The notes beneath the pieces are model-generated. The model saw only the letters and a list, made by a program, of their open reading frames with translations, did no database searches and was not told the origin of the DNA. Position numbers and translations under genes: made by a program. Positions 46,403-55,888 of a DNA stretch of 64,000 nt are shown in pieces; the first letter of the stretch is position 1, and each line of letters starts with the position of its first letter. The DNA is from Rhizobium sp. ARZ01 (GTDB taxonomy: Bacteria > Pseudomonadota > Alphaproteobacteria > Rhizobiales > Rhizobiaceae): assembly GCF_014851675.1 (NCBI RefSeq), contig NZ_JACVAE010000001.1, positions 1,674,001 through 1,738,000 on the forward strand, given 5' to 3'.

Positions 46403-46433
46403 CTTTCGTTTGATCGCTGAGCGTGGCGACTGG

Positions 46434-47195
46434 TCAATAGGATTGGATCGAGGCGATCGAGCGCTCGGTCAGCCGCTTCAGGTCCTTGGGATTGTCGTGT
46501 TCGACGATGAAATACTTCGCCTTTGTGGCGGCCAGCGCCTTCAGAAGTTCGCCCCACGGCACCGTGCCGTGCCCCACATCCGCCCAGCCATCCTCGTCCT
46601 TGTTCTCCCCCACCGGGGCGATGTCTTTCACGTGCACGGCGGTGATGCGATCGGCATATTTCTTGATCCAGGCGAAGGGATCGGCGCCGCCCCGTACGAT
46701 CCAGGCAATGTCCGCCTCCCAGGAGAGATCAGGCCCGCCGTCGAAGATATGGTCCTGCGGGAACGCTCCGTCAGGCAGCGCAAAGAACTCGAAGTCGTGG
46801 TTATGCCAGCCGAAATCGAGCCCAGCCTCGCGATAGGGAACGGAAGCCTTCTGCAGACGCTCGCCAAACGCGCGCCATCCAGCCGCATCCGTAGGGCGCT
46901 GATCGGGCAGCAGATAGGGGCAGTAGATTGCCTTGATGCCGAGCGTGCGCGCGATCTCCAACACGCGGTCGACTTCATTCTCCAACATGTCGATGCCAAA
47001 ATGGGCGGTCGGCATGGCGAGACCGTTCCGGTCGAGATCGGCCCTTGTGGCCGCGACCGCCTTGTTGTCGAGCGAGGCGTAGAGCGCGCCATAACCCTCG
47101 ACCTGCTTGTAGCCGGCACTCGAAACCAGGCGGAACACGTCGGCAAACGGCTGGAAGTTGCGGGCGCTGTAGAGTTGGAAACTTATGTTCTGCAA
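46434..47195 (-). CDS. Sugar phosphate isomerase/epimerase-like TIM barrel
   Basis: 253 residues of the AP-endonuclease-2/xylose-isomerase-like fold: FGIDMLENEVDRVL, DFGWHNHDFEFF, LSWEADIAWIVRGGADPFAWI, AVHVKDIAPVGENKDEDGWADVGHGTVPW, YFIVEHDN. Metal-binding Glu, Asp and His residues are visible. Such genes often accompany Gfo/Idh/MocA dehydrogenases, and the two lie 31 bases apart. The product is probably an epimerase, isomerase or dehydratase on a keto-sugar; the exact reaction is unknown. Confidence 0.85.
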   Translation of the reverse strand: MQNISFQLYSARNFQPFADVFRLVSSAGYKQVEGYGALYASLDNKAVAATRADLDRNGLAMPTAHFGIDMLENEVDRVLEIARTLGIKAIYCPYLLPDQRPTDAAGWRAFGERLQKASVPYREAGLDFGWHNHDFEFFALPDGAFPQDHIFDGGPDLSWEADIAWIVRGGADPFAWIKKYADRITAVHVKDIAPVGENKDEDGWADVGHGTVPWGELLKALAATKAKYFIVEHDNPKDLKRLTERSIASIQSY

Positions 47196-47239
47196 GGTTG
47201 TCTCCTCGATATGTATGGGTTTGACTGGGATGTAGCGGC

Positions 47240-49708
47240 CTAGCCGCTAGGGGATTGGCAGGAATGAAGATCGATGGCGTGGAAGATTGCCGGCTGATCA
47301 GGCCCAAGCGGTTGGCTCGGGGTGAAGACGAGTGTGCGCGGCTCACTTGGCAGAAGGTCAAAAGCATTGTCCGACCAGCGCCCTGGTACATTTGCCTCGA
47401 CTAAAACATAAAGAGCCAACGTATCAGCCGATGCGATGACGTCGTAGGCGCCGTCGTCCCGCCGGCGCGCCACGAGCTTCAAGCCGGTCGGTAATAGATC
47501 GAGCGCCTTGTAGGCCACGGGCGCGTAATGCCCCTCACCGCGCATGCCGTTCGAAACCGCAAAACTCCAGAAAAGCAGCGTGTCTTCAGGCAAAGCCGAG
47601 GCATCGATGGAAAGCAGCGTTTCCGCGCGATCCGGCCCGCACATCCCAATCGCGTCGTGGAAAGATCGCTTCTCGCCGGCAAGGGTGGCGAGAAAAGTCT
47701 CGAGGGCAATTTCAACCGGTGCAGCCGTGTCATTCACAACCGAAATGTCGACGCGCGCTCCATCCTGCGACGGGATCGCCGCCACGGCGACGGGCTGGTA
47801 GAAGCGGCGCGCCATGTAGTGCATGGCTTTCCAGCTGCCGCCGTGGTCGAGACTCGACCAGGACGCAACCGGCCAGCTGTCGTTGAGCTGCCAGTAGAGC
47901 GTTCCCATGCAATGCGGCTTCAGCGAGCGCCAGTATTCGACGGCAGTGCGGATCGCGAGCCCCTGCTGGATCTGGCTGAGATAGACGAAGCTCGGGAAAT
48001 CCTTCGGGAAGCGGAAATAGCGGAACATGGTCGCCGCGATCCGCTCGTTTCCGCCGGCATTCTTCTGGTGCCATTCCATCACCGGAGAGGCGATGTTCAG
48101 GTCCTTCTCCTCGGCAAACTGCCGGATCACCGGTATCGACGTGTAGGACTGGAAACCGAACTCGGAGCAGAAGCGCGGGCGAACGGTGCGATAGTTCTCG
48201 AACGGCTTGTTCTCATGCCAGACGGACCAGTAGTGCATGTCGCCGGAACCGTCTGCATGCCATGCGTCGCCGAAATCGAGATAGCCGGATGCGGGGCTCG
48301 ACGGCCACCAGATGGCGCCGGGTGCCGCCTTCTTCAGCGCCAGCTCGATGGTGCGGTTCAGGCGGTCGTAGGAGACAAGGTAGCGGTCACGATCCTTCCG
48401 CGACACGTCGAACCAGGTGAGCGCACCGACGAGCTCGTTGTCGCCGCACCAGAGCACGATGGCGGGGTGTGACGAGAGCCGACGCACCTGGTAGTCCACT
48501 TCGGCTGTGACGTTGTCGAGGAAATCCGGAGTCGAAGGATAGAGGTTGCAGGCGAACATGAAGTCCTGCCAGACCATCAGCCCCATCTCGTCGCAGAGGT
48601 CATAAAACCAGTCCGGCTCATAGAAGCCTCCGCCCCAGACACGGATCATGTTCATGTTGGCATCGACGGCCGATTGCAGCAGGTCGCGCACGCCTTCCTG
48701 TGTGACACGCGAGAAAAGCGCATCCGCAGGGATCCAGTTTGCACCGCGGCAGAAAATTTCCCGTCCGTTGATGCGGAAGGCGAAGCGGCTGCCGGCCTCG
48801 TCCTTGTCGGTCAAAAGTTCGACGCGGCGGAACCCGAGCGTGCGTGTCACCGTCTCGGTCGGTGTCTCGACCATCACCCGCGACAGCACCTGTTCGCCGC
48901 TTCCGACCGGCCACCAGAGCTTCGGCTCGTCCACATGGAACAAGTGCGTCAGCACTGTCTCGCCGGCATTGACGCCGATGTCGAGCCGCACGCGCTCGCC
49001 GTCGAGCGAGAAGTGCACCGGCAGAATGCCGGGTTCCTTGGCGAAGAAGGTCGCCGTAACGTAGAGGTCGACCGAGCCATCCGCGTGATGAAATTGCCGC
49101 GTCGTCACGTGCTCGATGCGGGCGATCTCCAGCCTGCGCAGAACGATGGGCTCGTAGATCCCAAGCGGGGCGACAGCAAGATTCCAGTCCCAACCGAAGT
49201 GGCATTGCGGCTTGCGCAGCATGTTGCCGTTGGGGATCGGCGAATTCTCCTCATGCCAGGGAACGAAGAAGGGTTGTTCCGCCTGCCGGGCCGCCCCCGC
49301 AGCGCTGGCCGAGTGTATGACAACGCGGATCACGTTTTCGCCCGCCTTCAACGCCTCGGTCACATCCGGCCGGTAGCGGCGGAAGCAATTGTCCGCGTCC
49401 TGTACCAGCACACCGTTCACATAGACGGAGGCGATGGTGTCGATGCTGCCGATGTCGAGATACCAGCGCGCCTCGAGCATCTCCGGCGTGACGAGGAAGG
49501 TGCGCTGCAGCGCCCAGTCGGCCAAAGCCACCCATTGCACGTCTCGCTCGCTCCGTCTGACATAGGGGTCCGGAATGATGCCGGCGGCCAGCAATGCGCT
49601 GTGCACGTCGCCGGGAACCAGCATCGATGCTGCATGACTGCCCTCCAGCATGGAGAGCTGCCAGGTGCCACGGAGGTCTATGGCTGCGATGTCGGGTCCT
49701 GCATTCAT
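47240..49708 (-). CDS. Glycoside hydrolase family 2, beta-mannosidase-like
   Basis: 822 residues from ATG 49708 (weak ribosome site; frame open to 49756). Three GH2 parts: sugar-binding jelly roll (about 1-180), immunoglobulin-like domain (180-290) and TIM barrel (290-600), then C-terminal beta domains. The acid/base Glu is in VLWCGDNELVGALTW and the nucleophile Glu in RPRFCSEFGFQSY, as in beta-mannosidases. No signal peptide, so it cleaves imported oligosaccharide in the cytoplasm. It lies between the ABC importer and sugar dehydrogenase genes, supporting mannoside use. Confidence 0.88.
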   Translation of the reverse strand: MNAGPDIAAIDLRGTWQLSMLEGSHAASMLVPGDVHSALLAAGIIPDPYVRRSERDVQWVALADWALQRTFLVTPEMLEARWYLDIGSIDTIASVYVNGVLVQDADNCFRRYRPDVTEALKAGENVIRVVIHSASAAGAARQAEQPFFVPWHEENSPIPNGNMLRKPQCHFGWDWNLAVAPLGIYEPIVLRRLEIARIEHVTTRQFHHADGSVDLYVTATFFAKEPGILPVHFSLDGERVRLDIGVNAGETVLTHLFHVDEPKLWWPVGSGEQVLSRVMVETPTETVTRTLGFRRVELLTDKDEAGSRFAFRINGREIFCRGANWIPADALFSRVTQEGVRDLLQSAVDANMNMIRVWGGGFYEPDWFYDLCDEMGLMVWQDFMFACNLYPSTPDFLDNVTAEVDYQVRRLSSHPAIVLWCGDNELVGALTWFDVSRKDRDRYLVSYDRLNRTIELALKKAAPGAIWWPSSPASGYLDFGDAWHADGSGDMHYWSVWHENKPFENYRTVRPRFCSEFGFQSYTSIPVIRQFAEEKDLNIASPVMEWHQKNAGGNERIAATMFRYFRFPKDFPSFVYLSQIQQGLAIRTAVEYWRSLKPHCMGTLYWQLNDSWPVASWSSLDHGGSWKAMHYMARRFYQPVAVAAIPSQDGARVDISVVNDTAAPVEIALETFLATLAGEKRSFHDAIGMCGPDRAETLLSIDASALPEDTLLFWSFAVSNGMRGEGHYAPVAYKALDLLPTGLKLVARRRDDGAYDVIASADTLALYVLVEANVPGRWSDNAFDLLPSEPRTLVFTPSQPLGPDQPAIFHAIDLHSCQSPSG

Positions 49709-49746
49709 CGGCTTGATCTCGAAACTTTGGTCTGGAGGTAGGCAAA

Positions 49747-49856
49747 TGCCCCTCACCCTGGCCCTCTCCCCGAAAACGGGGAGAGGGAATGGAACACTTT
49801 GCGGCTTCTGCCTCTCCCCGCTTGCGGGGGAAGGCGTCGGCCGCGGATGAGGGGCA
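49747..49856. repeat. Palindromic intergenic element with 9-bp inverted ends
   Basis: 110 bases bounded by TGCCCCTCA and its exact complement TGAGGGGCA. Inside are an 11-bp perfect hairpin (49762-49787, loop AAAA) and a second C-rich/G-rich hairpin (49811-49832). It has the look of a rhizobial intergenic palindromic repeat (RIME/REP-like) and sits between the ATPase gene and the mannosidase gene, where it could weaken read-through. Shares GGATGAGGGGC with the element at 55662. Confidence 0.7.
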
Positions 49857-49909
49857 AAAACGCTGAACGGGGTCGATCGGTTCAGCGGAACGCCGCCCCC
49901 TCCTCTCCG

Positions 49910-50998
49910 TCAGATCCGCTCCTCGGTCTCCGCGTCGAACACCGAAGCAAGCGATGGATCGAAGGAGAGCCTGACCTTGGTACCCGGACCAAACCGCCGT
50001 GCACCTGATGTACGAACCGACATCGTGTGACCAGCGTGCTTCAGCCACAAGAGGTTATCGGCGCCCATCGGCTCCTCGATATCGACAATCGCCTCATGGA
50101 CCTCACCGGACGCGTTCGGCTCGTCGACCTTCACATGTTCGGGACGCATTCCAAGAACGACCTTGCGTCCGGGCATGAGCGTCTCGCCGGAACGATAGGC
50201 ATCGAGTGAGAAGGAAACGCCGTTTGAAACAAAGACCGGCCTTCCGTCCGTTCCCCTTGCGATCTCACCGCTCAAAAAATTCATCGAGGGCGAGCCAATG
50301 AAACCGGCGACGAAGAGGTTCCTCGGCGCATTGTAGATCGTATCAGGGTCGGCGAGTTGCTGGATCACGCCGCCTTTCATGATGGCGATGCGGTCGGCAA
50401 GCGTCAGCGCCTCGATCTGGTCATGGGTGACGTAAATCATCGTGTTCTTCAGCGACTGGTGCAGGCGCTTGATCTCGACGCGCAGTTCAGAACGGAGCTT
50501 GGCGTCGAGGTTGGACAGCGGTTCATCGAAGAGGAAGACGTCGACGTCGCGCACGAGCGCCCGACCGATGGCGACGCGCTGGCGCTGGCCGCCGGAAAGC
50601 TCTGATGGCTTGCGCTTCAGAAGCGGGCCGATCTGCAGGATCTCGGCGGCCCGCGCCACCCGCTTGTCGATTTCAGCCGGCGGGACTTTCGCCACCCGCA
50701 GCCCAAACGACAGGTTCTTCTCCACCGTCATCTGCGGGTAGAGGGCATAGGACTGGAACACCATGCCGATGCCGCGGTCCTTCGGCTCGTCCCAGGTGAC
50801 GTTGCGCCCGTTGATGAAGATCTGGCCATCCGTGATGTCGAGCAGCCCCGCAATGCAGTTGAGCAACGTGGACTTGCCGCAGCCGGAAGAGCCGAGCAAC
50901 ACGAGGAACTCGCCTTCGGCGATGTCCAGGTTCAGCTTGTCCAGAACGGTTACCTGGCCGAAGCTGAGCTTCAGGTCTTTGACGGAAACGCTGGTCAT
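49910..50998 (-). CDS. Sugar ABC transporter ATPase (UgpC/MalK-type)
   Basis: 362 residues. Walker A GSSGCGKSTLLN, signature LSGGQRQRVAIGRALVRD, Walker B VFLFDEPLSNLD, switch His in YVTHDQIEALT, and a C-terminal TOBE/MalK-like domain (about 235-362). It energises the two permeases encoded immediately upstream, four bases away. MalK-type ATPases are sometimes shared between sugar importers. Confidence 0.93.
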   Translation of the reverse strand: MTSVSVKDLKLSFGQVTVLDKLNLDIAEGEFLVLLGSSGCGKSTLLNCIAGLLDITDGQIFINGRNVTWDEPKDRGIGMVFQSYALYPQMTVEKNLSFGLRVAKVPPAEIDKRVARAAEILQIGPLLKRKPSELSGGQRQRVAIGRALVRDVDVFLFDEPLSNLDAKLRSELRVEIKRLHQSLKNTMIYVTHDQIEALTLADRIAIMKGGVIQQLADPDTIYNAPRNLFVAGFIGSPSMNFLSGEIARGTDGRPVFVSNGVSFSLDAYRSGETLMPGRKVVLGMRPEHVKVDEPNASGEVHEAIVDIEEPMGADNLLWLKHAGHTMSVRTSGARRFGPGTKVRLSFDPSLASVFDAETEERI

Positions 50999-51002
50999 GC
51001 AC

Positions 51003-51947
51003 TTAGCCTTTCACTGCACCGGCGGCGATGCCGCGGACGAACAAGCGGCCGGAAACGAAGTAGACGATCAGGGGAACGGCGCCGGTCAGGATGGTGGCGG
51101 CCATATTGACGTTGTATTCCTTCACGCCCTGGACGGAGTTGACGATGTTGTTGAGCTGCACGGTCATCGGGTAGTATTCCGGCCTGGTGAACACGACGCC
51201 GAACAGGAAGTCGTTCCAGATGCCGGTGACCTGCAGGATCATCGCCACGACGAAGATCGGCAGCGACATCGGCAGCATGATCTGAAAATAGATCCCCCAG
51301 AACCCGGCGCCATCGACGCGGGCAGCCTTGAAGAGTTCCTCCGGCAGCGCGGCAAAATAGTTCCGGAAGAGCAGCGTCAGGATCGGCATGCCGAAGATCG
51401 TGTGCACGATGACCAGGCCCGACAGCGATCCGTAGAGACCGATCTCGCGCAGGACGATGACGATCGGGTAGAGCATTACCTGATAGGGTATGAAGGCGCC
51501 GACGATCAGGATCGTGAAGAAGACGTCGGCCCCTTTGAAGCGCCAGTTCGCAAGGGCATAGCCGTTGACCGAGGCAATCGCGATCGAGATGACCGTCGAG
51601 GGAACGGTGATGAGCACCGAGTTCCAGAACCCGCGCGAGAGGCCGTCGCAGTTCAGGCCGGTGCAGGCGCTCGACCAAGCCTTGACCCACGACTCGAAGG
51701 TGATCTCCACGGGTGGTGAGAAGATGTTGCCGAGACGGATCTCCGGCATTCCCTTCAGCGAGGTCACGATCATCACGTAGAGCGGCAGAAGGTAATAGGC
51801 CGCGGCAACGAGCAATGTTCCGTAGACCATGATGTTGCGCGACGAGAGCGTGCGGCGCGGCCTCGTTCCCTTCGGCCCTGCGGTCCCACTCGCAGAATGA
51901 GCCGCAGTGTCCGTGATCATTTTCTTCAGATGCGCCCGGTCAGACAC
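51003..51947 (-). CDS. Sugar ABC transporter permease (MalG-type)
   Basis: 314 residues from GTG 51947 (GGAGGG upstream, overlapping the preceding permease by eight bases). Six membrane segments; EAA-loop motif ELFKAARVDGAGFWGIYFQIMLPMS. The position after the first permease and C-terminal helix pattern are those of MalG-type subunits. Alternative start ATG 51920. Confidence 0.9.
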   Translation of the reverse strand: MSDRAHLKKMITDTAAHSASGTAGPKGTRPRRTLSSRNIMVYGTLLVAAAYYLLPLYVMIVTSLKGMPEIRLGNIFSPPVEITFESWVKAWSSACTGLNCDGLSRGFWNSVLITVPSTVISIAIASVNGYALANWRFKGADVFFTILIVGAFIPYQVMLYPIVIVLREIGLYGSLSGLVIVHTIFGMPILTLLFRNYFAALPEELFKAARVDGAGFWGIYFQIMLPMSLPIFVVAMILQVTGIWNDFLFGVVFTRPEYYPMTVQLNNIVNSVQGVKEYNVNMAATILTGAVPLIVYFVSGRLFVRGIAAGAVKG

Positions 51948-52845
51948 GCTTGCGCCCTCCGCCGAATTCCAGATAGGCCCAGGGAACGATGATGATCGCC
52001 ACGGTGAGGAGCATCATGGTGGAGGCTGCAAACCCCTGCCCCAGATTCTGGGCGTGGAACATGTAGTCGTAAACGTACTTGGCCGGCACTTCCGAAGAGA
52101 TCCCCGGCCCACCGCTGGTCTGCGCCACGACGAGGTCGTAGACGCGCACGATGCCGCTTGCGATGATCACGAGCGTCGTGACGAACACCGGCCGCATCAT
52201 CGGGATGACGATGAAGAGATAGGTCTTCCACATCGGGATGCCGTCGACCCGCGCGGCCTTCCAGATGTCCTCGTCGATGCCGCGCAACCCTGCCAGCATG
52301 AGGCACATGACAAGGCCCGTGCCCTGCCAGAGCGCCGCGATCAGGATGCCGTAGATGACGATGCTGGGCGTGTAGAGCGGATCGAAGCTGAAGCCCGCCC
52401 AGCCCATGGCCCGCACCACCGACTGGATGCCGTGCTCGGGATTGAGTAGCCACTGCCAGACGAGACCGGTGACGATGAAGGACAGCGCGAAGGGATAGAG
52501 AAAGATCGTGCGGAACGTGTTTTCGAAGCGGATCTTCTGGTCCATCAGCGCCGCAAGCACGAAGCCGATGACAAAGCTGAAGAACAGCGAAAAGAAGCCA
52601 AAGATGGCGAGGTTTTCGATCGAGACGATCCAGCGCGGCGCCGCCCAAAGCCGCTCGTACTGGTCGAGCCCGACGAACTTGAGCCGCGGCAGCAGCTTGG
52701 AGCTCGTGAACGAGTAGATCACGGTCCACACCGTACCGCCCAGGAAGATGACGACGGCGGTCAATATCATCGGTATCGAAGCAATCTTCGCATTCAGATT
52801 GCGCAGCAATCGGTTTGGCCGCCCGTCGCGCACGTGGCCTGTCAT
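51940..52845 (-). CDS. Sugar ABC transporter permease (MalF-type)
   Basis: 301 residues, six membrane helices, EAA-loop motif DIWKAARVDGIPMWKTYLFIVIPMM. It partners the overlapping second permease. It lies 117 bases after the binding protein gene. The short N-terminus (no large periplasmic P2 loop) is usual for oligosaccharide importers outside the maltose group. Confidence 0.9.
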   Translation of the reverse strand: MTGHVRDGRPNRLLRNLNAKIASIPMILTAVVIFLGGTVWTVIYSFTSSKLLPRLKFVGLDQYERLWAAPRWIVSIENLAIFGFFSLFFSFVIGFVLAALMDQKIRFENTFRTIFLYPFALSFIVTGLVWQWLLNPEHGIQSVVRAMGWAGFSFDPLYTPSIVIYGILIAALWQGTGLVMCLMLAGLRGIDEDIWKAARVDGIPMWKTYLFIVIPMMRPVFVTTLVIIASGIVRVYDLVVAQTSGGPGISSEVPAKYVYDYMFHAQNLGQGFAASTMMLLTVAIIIVPWAYLEFGGGRKRV

Positions 52846-52962
52846 GGGTCCGTCCTCCCCATCCTGTCCCGTTCATTGCCATTGGGCCGATGCCGTCATC
52901 GGCCAGCCGTCAACCACACTGTCGGCTCCGTAGGGAGAGCCGACAGCGGAAGAAGACACAGA

Positions 52963-54198
52963 TCAATCGGCCGCAGCGATGATCTCCGCGAAGCGCTTCT
53001 GCGCCTCTTCGGCCGTGATCGAAGGATTGGCGAAGAACTCGGAGGCGAGGTCTTCCTTCTGCTTCTGGCTGTCGGCCGAAAGCAGTTGGTCGGTCCACGG
53101 GATCACATCGCCCTTGGCGAGGATGTCCAACCCCTTTTTCATGCAGTCGTTGGCGGCAGCCAGATCGACGTCACCACGCACCGGCAGCGAACCCTTCTTC
53201 AGGTTGAAGGCAACCTGGGTCTTCGGGTCGAGAAGCGTTTCGGCCAGAACTCCCTGCGCCTTGGACTTTTCTTCGTCCTCGAGCAGCGGGAAATAGAAGG
53301 CGTCACCGCCCGTGGCGATAACCTGGTTGACGCCGAGACCGGGAAGGCAGGTGTAGTCCTCCCCGGCCTTCAGCCCTGCGAGTTGGAATTCGCCCTGCGC
53401 CCAGTCGCCCATGATCTGCCCGCCGGCCTTGCCGGTGATGACCATGTTGGTCGCGAGATTCCAGTCCTGCACGTTGGTGCCCTTGGACATGCGGCGGGCA
53501 TCTTCCGCAGCCTTGAAGACCTTGGCGATCTCCGGCCCGGCTGCCACCTGTGCATCCTTATCGCGGAAGACGCTCAGGAAAGTGTCCTTGCCGGCGAGCG
53601 CCAGGATCATCACGTCAAAGGCGCCATTCGACTGCCAGGGCTGACCACCCAGGGCAAGCGGCACGATGCCGGCCTTTTCCAGCGCCGGCGCGGCCGCAAC
53701 GAATTCATCCCAGTTTTTCGGCACCTCGACGCCGGCCTGCTTGAAGGCCGCGTTCGAAAGCCAAAGCCATTGCCAGGAATGGATGTTCACCGGCGCGCAA
53801 TAGATCTTGCCGTCGATGGTGCAGGAATCGAGCAGGCTCGACGGCTTGATGATCTCCTTCCAGTTCCCCTTGGTCGCAACGTCCGTGAGGTCGCGCATCA
53901 GGCCTTCCTGGACCAGTTCCTCCGCCTGGCGACCGTGATTGAACTGCGTGGCGGCCATCGGATCGCCGCCCGTGATGCGGCTGATCATGATCGGGCGCGC
54001 GGTTCCGCCGGAACCGGCAATCGCGCCGTCCACCCAATGATTGCCGGTGGCATCGAAGGCCTTGGCCAGTTCGGCCACCGCCGCAGCCTCGCCGCCGGAT
54101 GTCCACCAATGCGTCACCTCCAGGTCCGTCGCATGCACGGCAACAACCGGCAACGCAACGGTAGCCGCCAAGCCGGCGACCGCGGAACGAAATTTCAT
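52963..54198 (-). CDS. Extracellular sugar-binding protein
   Basis: 411 residues. Signal peptide (AVAGLAATVALPVVAVHA) followed by the class-I solute-binding fold: LEVTHWWTSGGEAAAVAELAKAF, VATKGNWKEIIKP, NIHSWQWLWLSNAAFKQAGVEVPKNWDEF, QIMGDWAQGEFQ. First gene of the importer operon, divergent from the LacI gene. Binds a periplasmic oligosaccharide, by context a beta-mannoside or glucomannan fragment. Confidence 0.92.
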   Translation of the reverse strand: MKFRSAVAGLAATVALPVVAVHATDLEVTHWWTSGGEAAAVAELAKAFDATGNHWVDGAIAGSGGTARPIMISRITGGDPMAATQFNHGRQAEELVQEGLMRDLTDVATKGNWKEIIKPSSLLDSCTIDGKIYCAPVNIHSWQWLWLSNAAFKQAGVEVPKNWDEFVAAAPALEKAGIVPLALGGQPWQSNGAFDVMILALAGKDTFLSVFRDKDAQVAAGPEIAKVFKAAEDARRMSKGTNVQDWNLATNMVITGKAGGQIMGDWAQGEFQLAGLKAGEDYTCLPGLGVNQVIATGGDAFYFPLLEDEEKSKAQGVLAETLLDPKTQVAFNLKKGSLPVRGDVDLAAANDCMKKGLDILAKGDVIPWTDQLLSADSQKQKEDLASEFFANPSITAEEAQKRFAEIIAAAD

Positions 54199-54215
54199 GA
54201 GTCTCCTCCCTCACT

Positions 54216-54250
54216 GAAACGTTACAGTTAAAAACGTAGAGCAAACGTTT
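54216..54250 (-). promoter_or_regulatory. Putative LacI-family operators before the sugar importer operon
   Basis: Two AACGTT-centred sites (GAAACGTTAC, centre 54220, and AAACGTTT, 54243-54250) stand 26 bases apart just before the binding-protein start. A central CG within an A/T palindrome is typical of LacI/GalR-family operators. The 11-mer CGTTACAGTTA here (54220-54230) recurs at 54487-54497 near the regulator, in a 380-base divergent gap that is otherwise AT-rich and gene-free. Confidence 0.55.
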
Positions 54251-54578
54251 CGATCACGCAAGCCGGCGATCCTCAGATTCAGCGACAATCATCGAGCACC
54301 GTGATTTCCGCTGCATAAAAGATCGCAGCACTGCACTTAAAGACATTGAAATACTAATTTTATCGTGATTTTTCAACACCATACAAAAAATGACATCCAT
54401 CATCCAAACATGCAGCGCATCACCGCAAGACACTTCTCGCCCACATCCACCCCTTGAAAAATGGGGCTCCGTCGCATATTCTGCATCGTTACAGTTACAG
54501 TGGAAGCATGCTGTTGCGGTAGCGCATAAAGCCGAAGCATGGTAACCGGCCGGCAACGTGGAGAAGGTGCGCTCAGGC

Positions 54579-55613
54579 ATGAACAAGTCCAACGAGGAGC
54601 AGGGCGACGCGGCCGGCACGGAACGACCGACCCTGAAGACGATTGCCTTCATGACCGGCCTCGGCGTCACCACCGTGTCGCGGGCGCTGAAGGATGCTCC
54701 GGACATCGGCCACGACACGAAGGAGCGCGTCCGACTGGTCGCCCGGCAGATCGGCTACCAGCCCAATCGCGCAGGCGTCAGGCTGCGTACCGGCAAGACA
54801 AATGTGATCAGCCTCGTCCTCAGCCTCGAGGAAGAGATCATGGGTCTCACGAGTCCCCTCGTAGTCGGCATCTCGGAGGTTCTCGCCTCGACCCAGTATC
54901 ATTTGGTCGTGACCCCCTACCGGACCGCCGCAAATCCGCTGGACCCGATCCGATACATTCTGGATACCGGTGCTGCCGATGGCGTGATCATTTCCCGCAC
55001 CGAACCCAAGGACCCGCGCGTAGCGCTCCTGATGGAGCGCCACTTCCCCTTCGTCACTCACGGCCGCACCGTCATGGGCCTCGAGCACGCCTTCCACGAT
55101 TTCGACAACGAGCGTTTCGCCTACGAGGCCGTGCGCAGACTGGTGGAGCGGGGGCGCAGGCATCTGATGCTGCTCGAGCCGCCGCCGAACCTGACATTCA
55201 ACATCCACATGCGCACCGGATTCGAGCGCGCGGTGCACGATTTCGGCGCCTCTATATTCCCATTCAGCGAGGTTAATCTCGATTCCAGCCTGCCGCAGAT
55301 CCGCGCCGCCTGCGAAAAGGTCATGCAATCGCCCGCCGCCCCGGATGGAATCGTCTCGGGCAGCGGATCGGGCGCCGTTGCGCTGATCGCCGCGGTAGAA
55401 GCCTCTGGTCGTGTGCTCGGCCGTGATATCGACATTGCCTCCAAGGAACCGAGCACCTTCCTGCAATGGCTGCGGCCGGAAGTCATGACGGTGCGCGAGG
55501 ACATCCGGCTCGCCGGACGCGAACTCGCCAAGGCCGTCATCGCCCGGATCGACGGCCGGCCGGCGAGCGAACTGCAGACACTCAGCGCTCCGATCCCGAC
55601 GGGAGAGGTTTGA
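54579..55613 (+). CDS. LacI-family transcriptional regulator
   Basis: 344 residues from ATG 54579 (GTG 54558 is an alternative). The N-terminal helix-turn-helix reads TLKTIAFMTGLGVTTVSRALKDAPDIGHDTKERVRLVARQIGY, with the hinge PNRAGVRLRTGKTN. A periplasmic-binding-protein-like effector domain follows, with TGAADGVIISRTEP and PFVTHGRT. It is divergent from the sugar importer and probably represses it until a sugar ligand binds. It resembles AglR-like regulators in layout. Confidence 0.9.
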   Translation: MNKSNEEQGDAAGTERPTLKTIAFMTGLGVTTVSRALKDAPDIGHDTKERVRLVARQIGYQPNRAGVRLRTGKTNVISLVLSLEEEIMGLTSPLVVGISEVLASTQYHLVVTPYRTAANPLDPIRYILDTGAADGVIISRTEPKDPRVALLMERHFPFVTHGRTVMGLEHAFHDFDNERFAYEAVRRLVERGRRHLMLLEPPPNLTFNIHMRTGFERAVHDFGASIFPFSEVNLDSSLPQIRAACEKVMQSPAAPDGIVSGSGSGAVALIAAVEASGRVLGRDIDIASKEPSTFLQWLRPEVMTVREDIRLAGRELAKAVIARIDGRPASELQTLSAPIPTGEV

Positions 55614-55661
55614 GCACACCGCGACCGATTGCGCCATGACATGCGCTCACCTGCCTGCCGG

Positions 55662-55757
55662 CATCCACTCCCCGCAATGCGGGTCGAGGGTGGATGGGAT
55701 CACCGTTTTCCTGCTTTTCCCGCCTGCGGAGACAAGGTCCCGGCGGGGGGATGAGGG
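55662..55757. repeat. Palindromic intergenic element
   Basis: CATCCAC (55662-55668) and GTGGATG (55690-55696) bracket a CCCGC-AAT-GCGGG hairpin; a second C/G-rich pair follows, ending GGATGAGGGGC, shared with the 49747 element. Occupies much of the 275-base space between the LacI and MFS genes. Confidence 0.6.
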
Positions 55758-55888
55758 GCGATCTCCGCAAACATAGCAATATGGCTAGTTGTACCTGTTG
55801 CAAGACGTCCGTTTTTGCGGCATCGCAAAAACTGTCGCTTGCATCGGAAACTTCGAGACAAGCCAATAGCGACGACTGAGGGACGACG

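Noticed and set aside
52834..54231. 465-residue frame opposite the sugar-binding protein
   Set aside because: Shadow; no domain. Its 5' end overlaps the permease gene.
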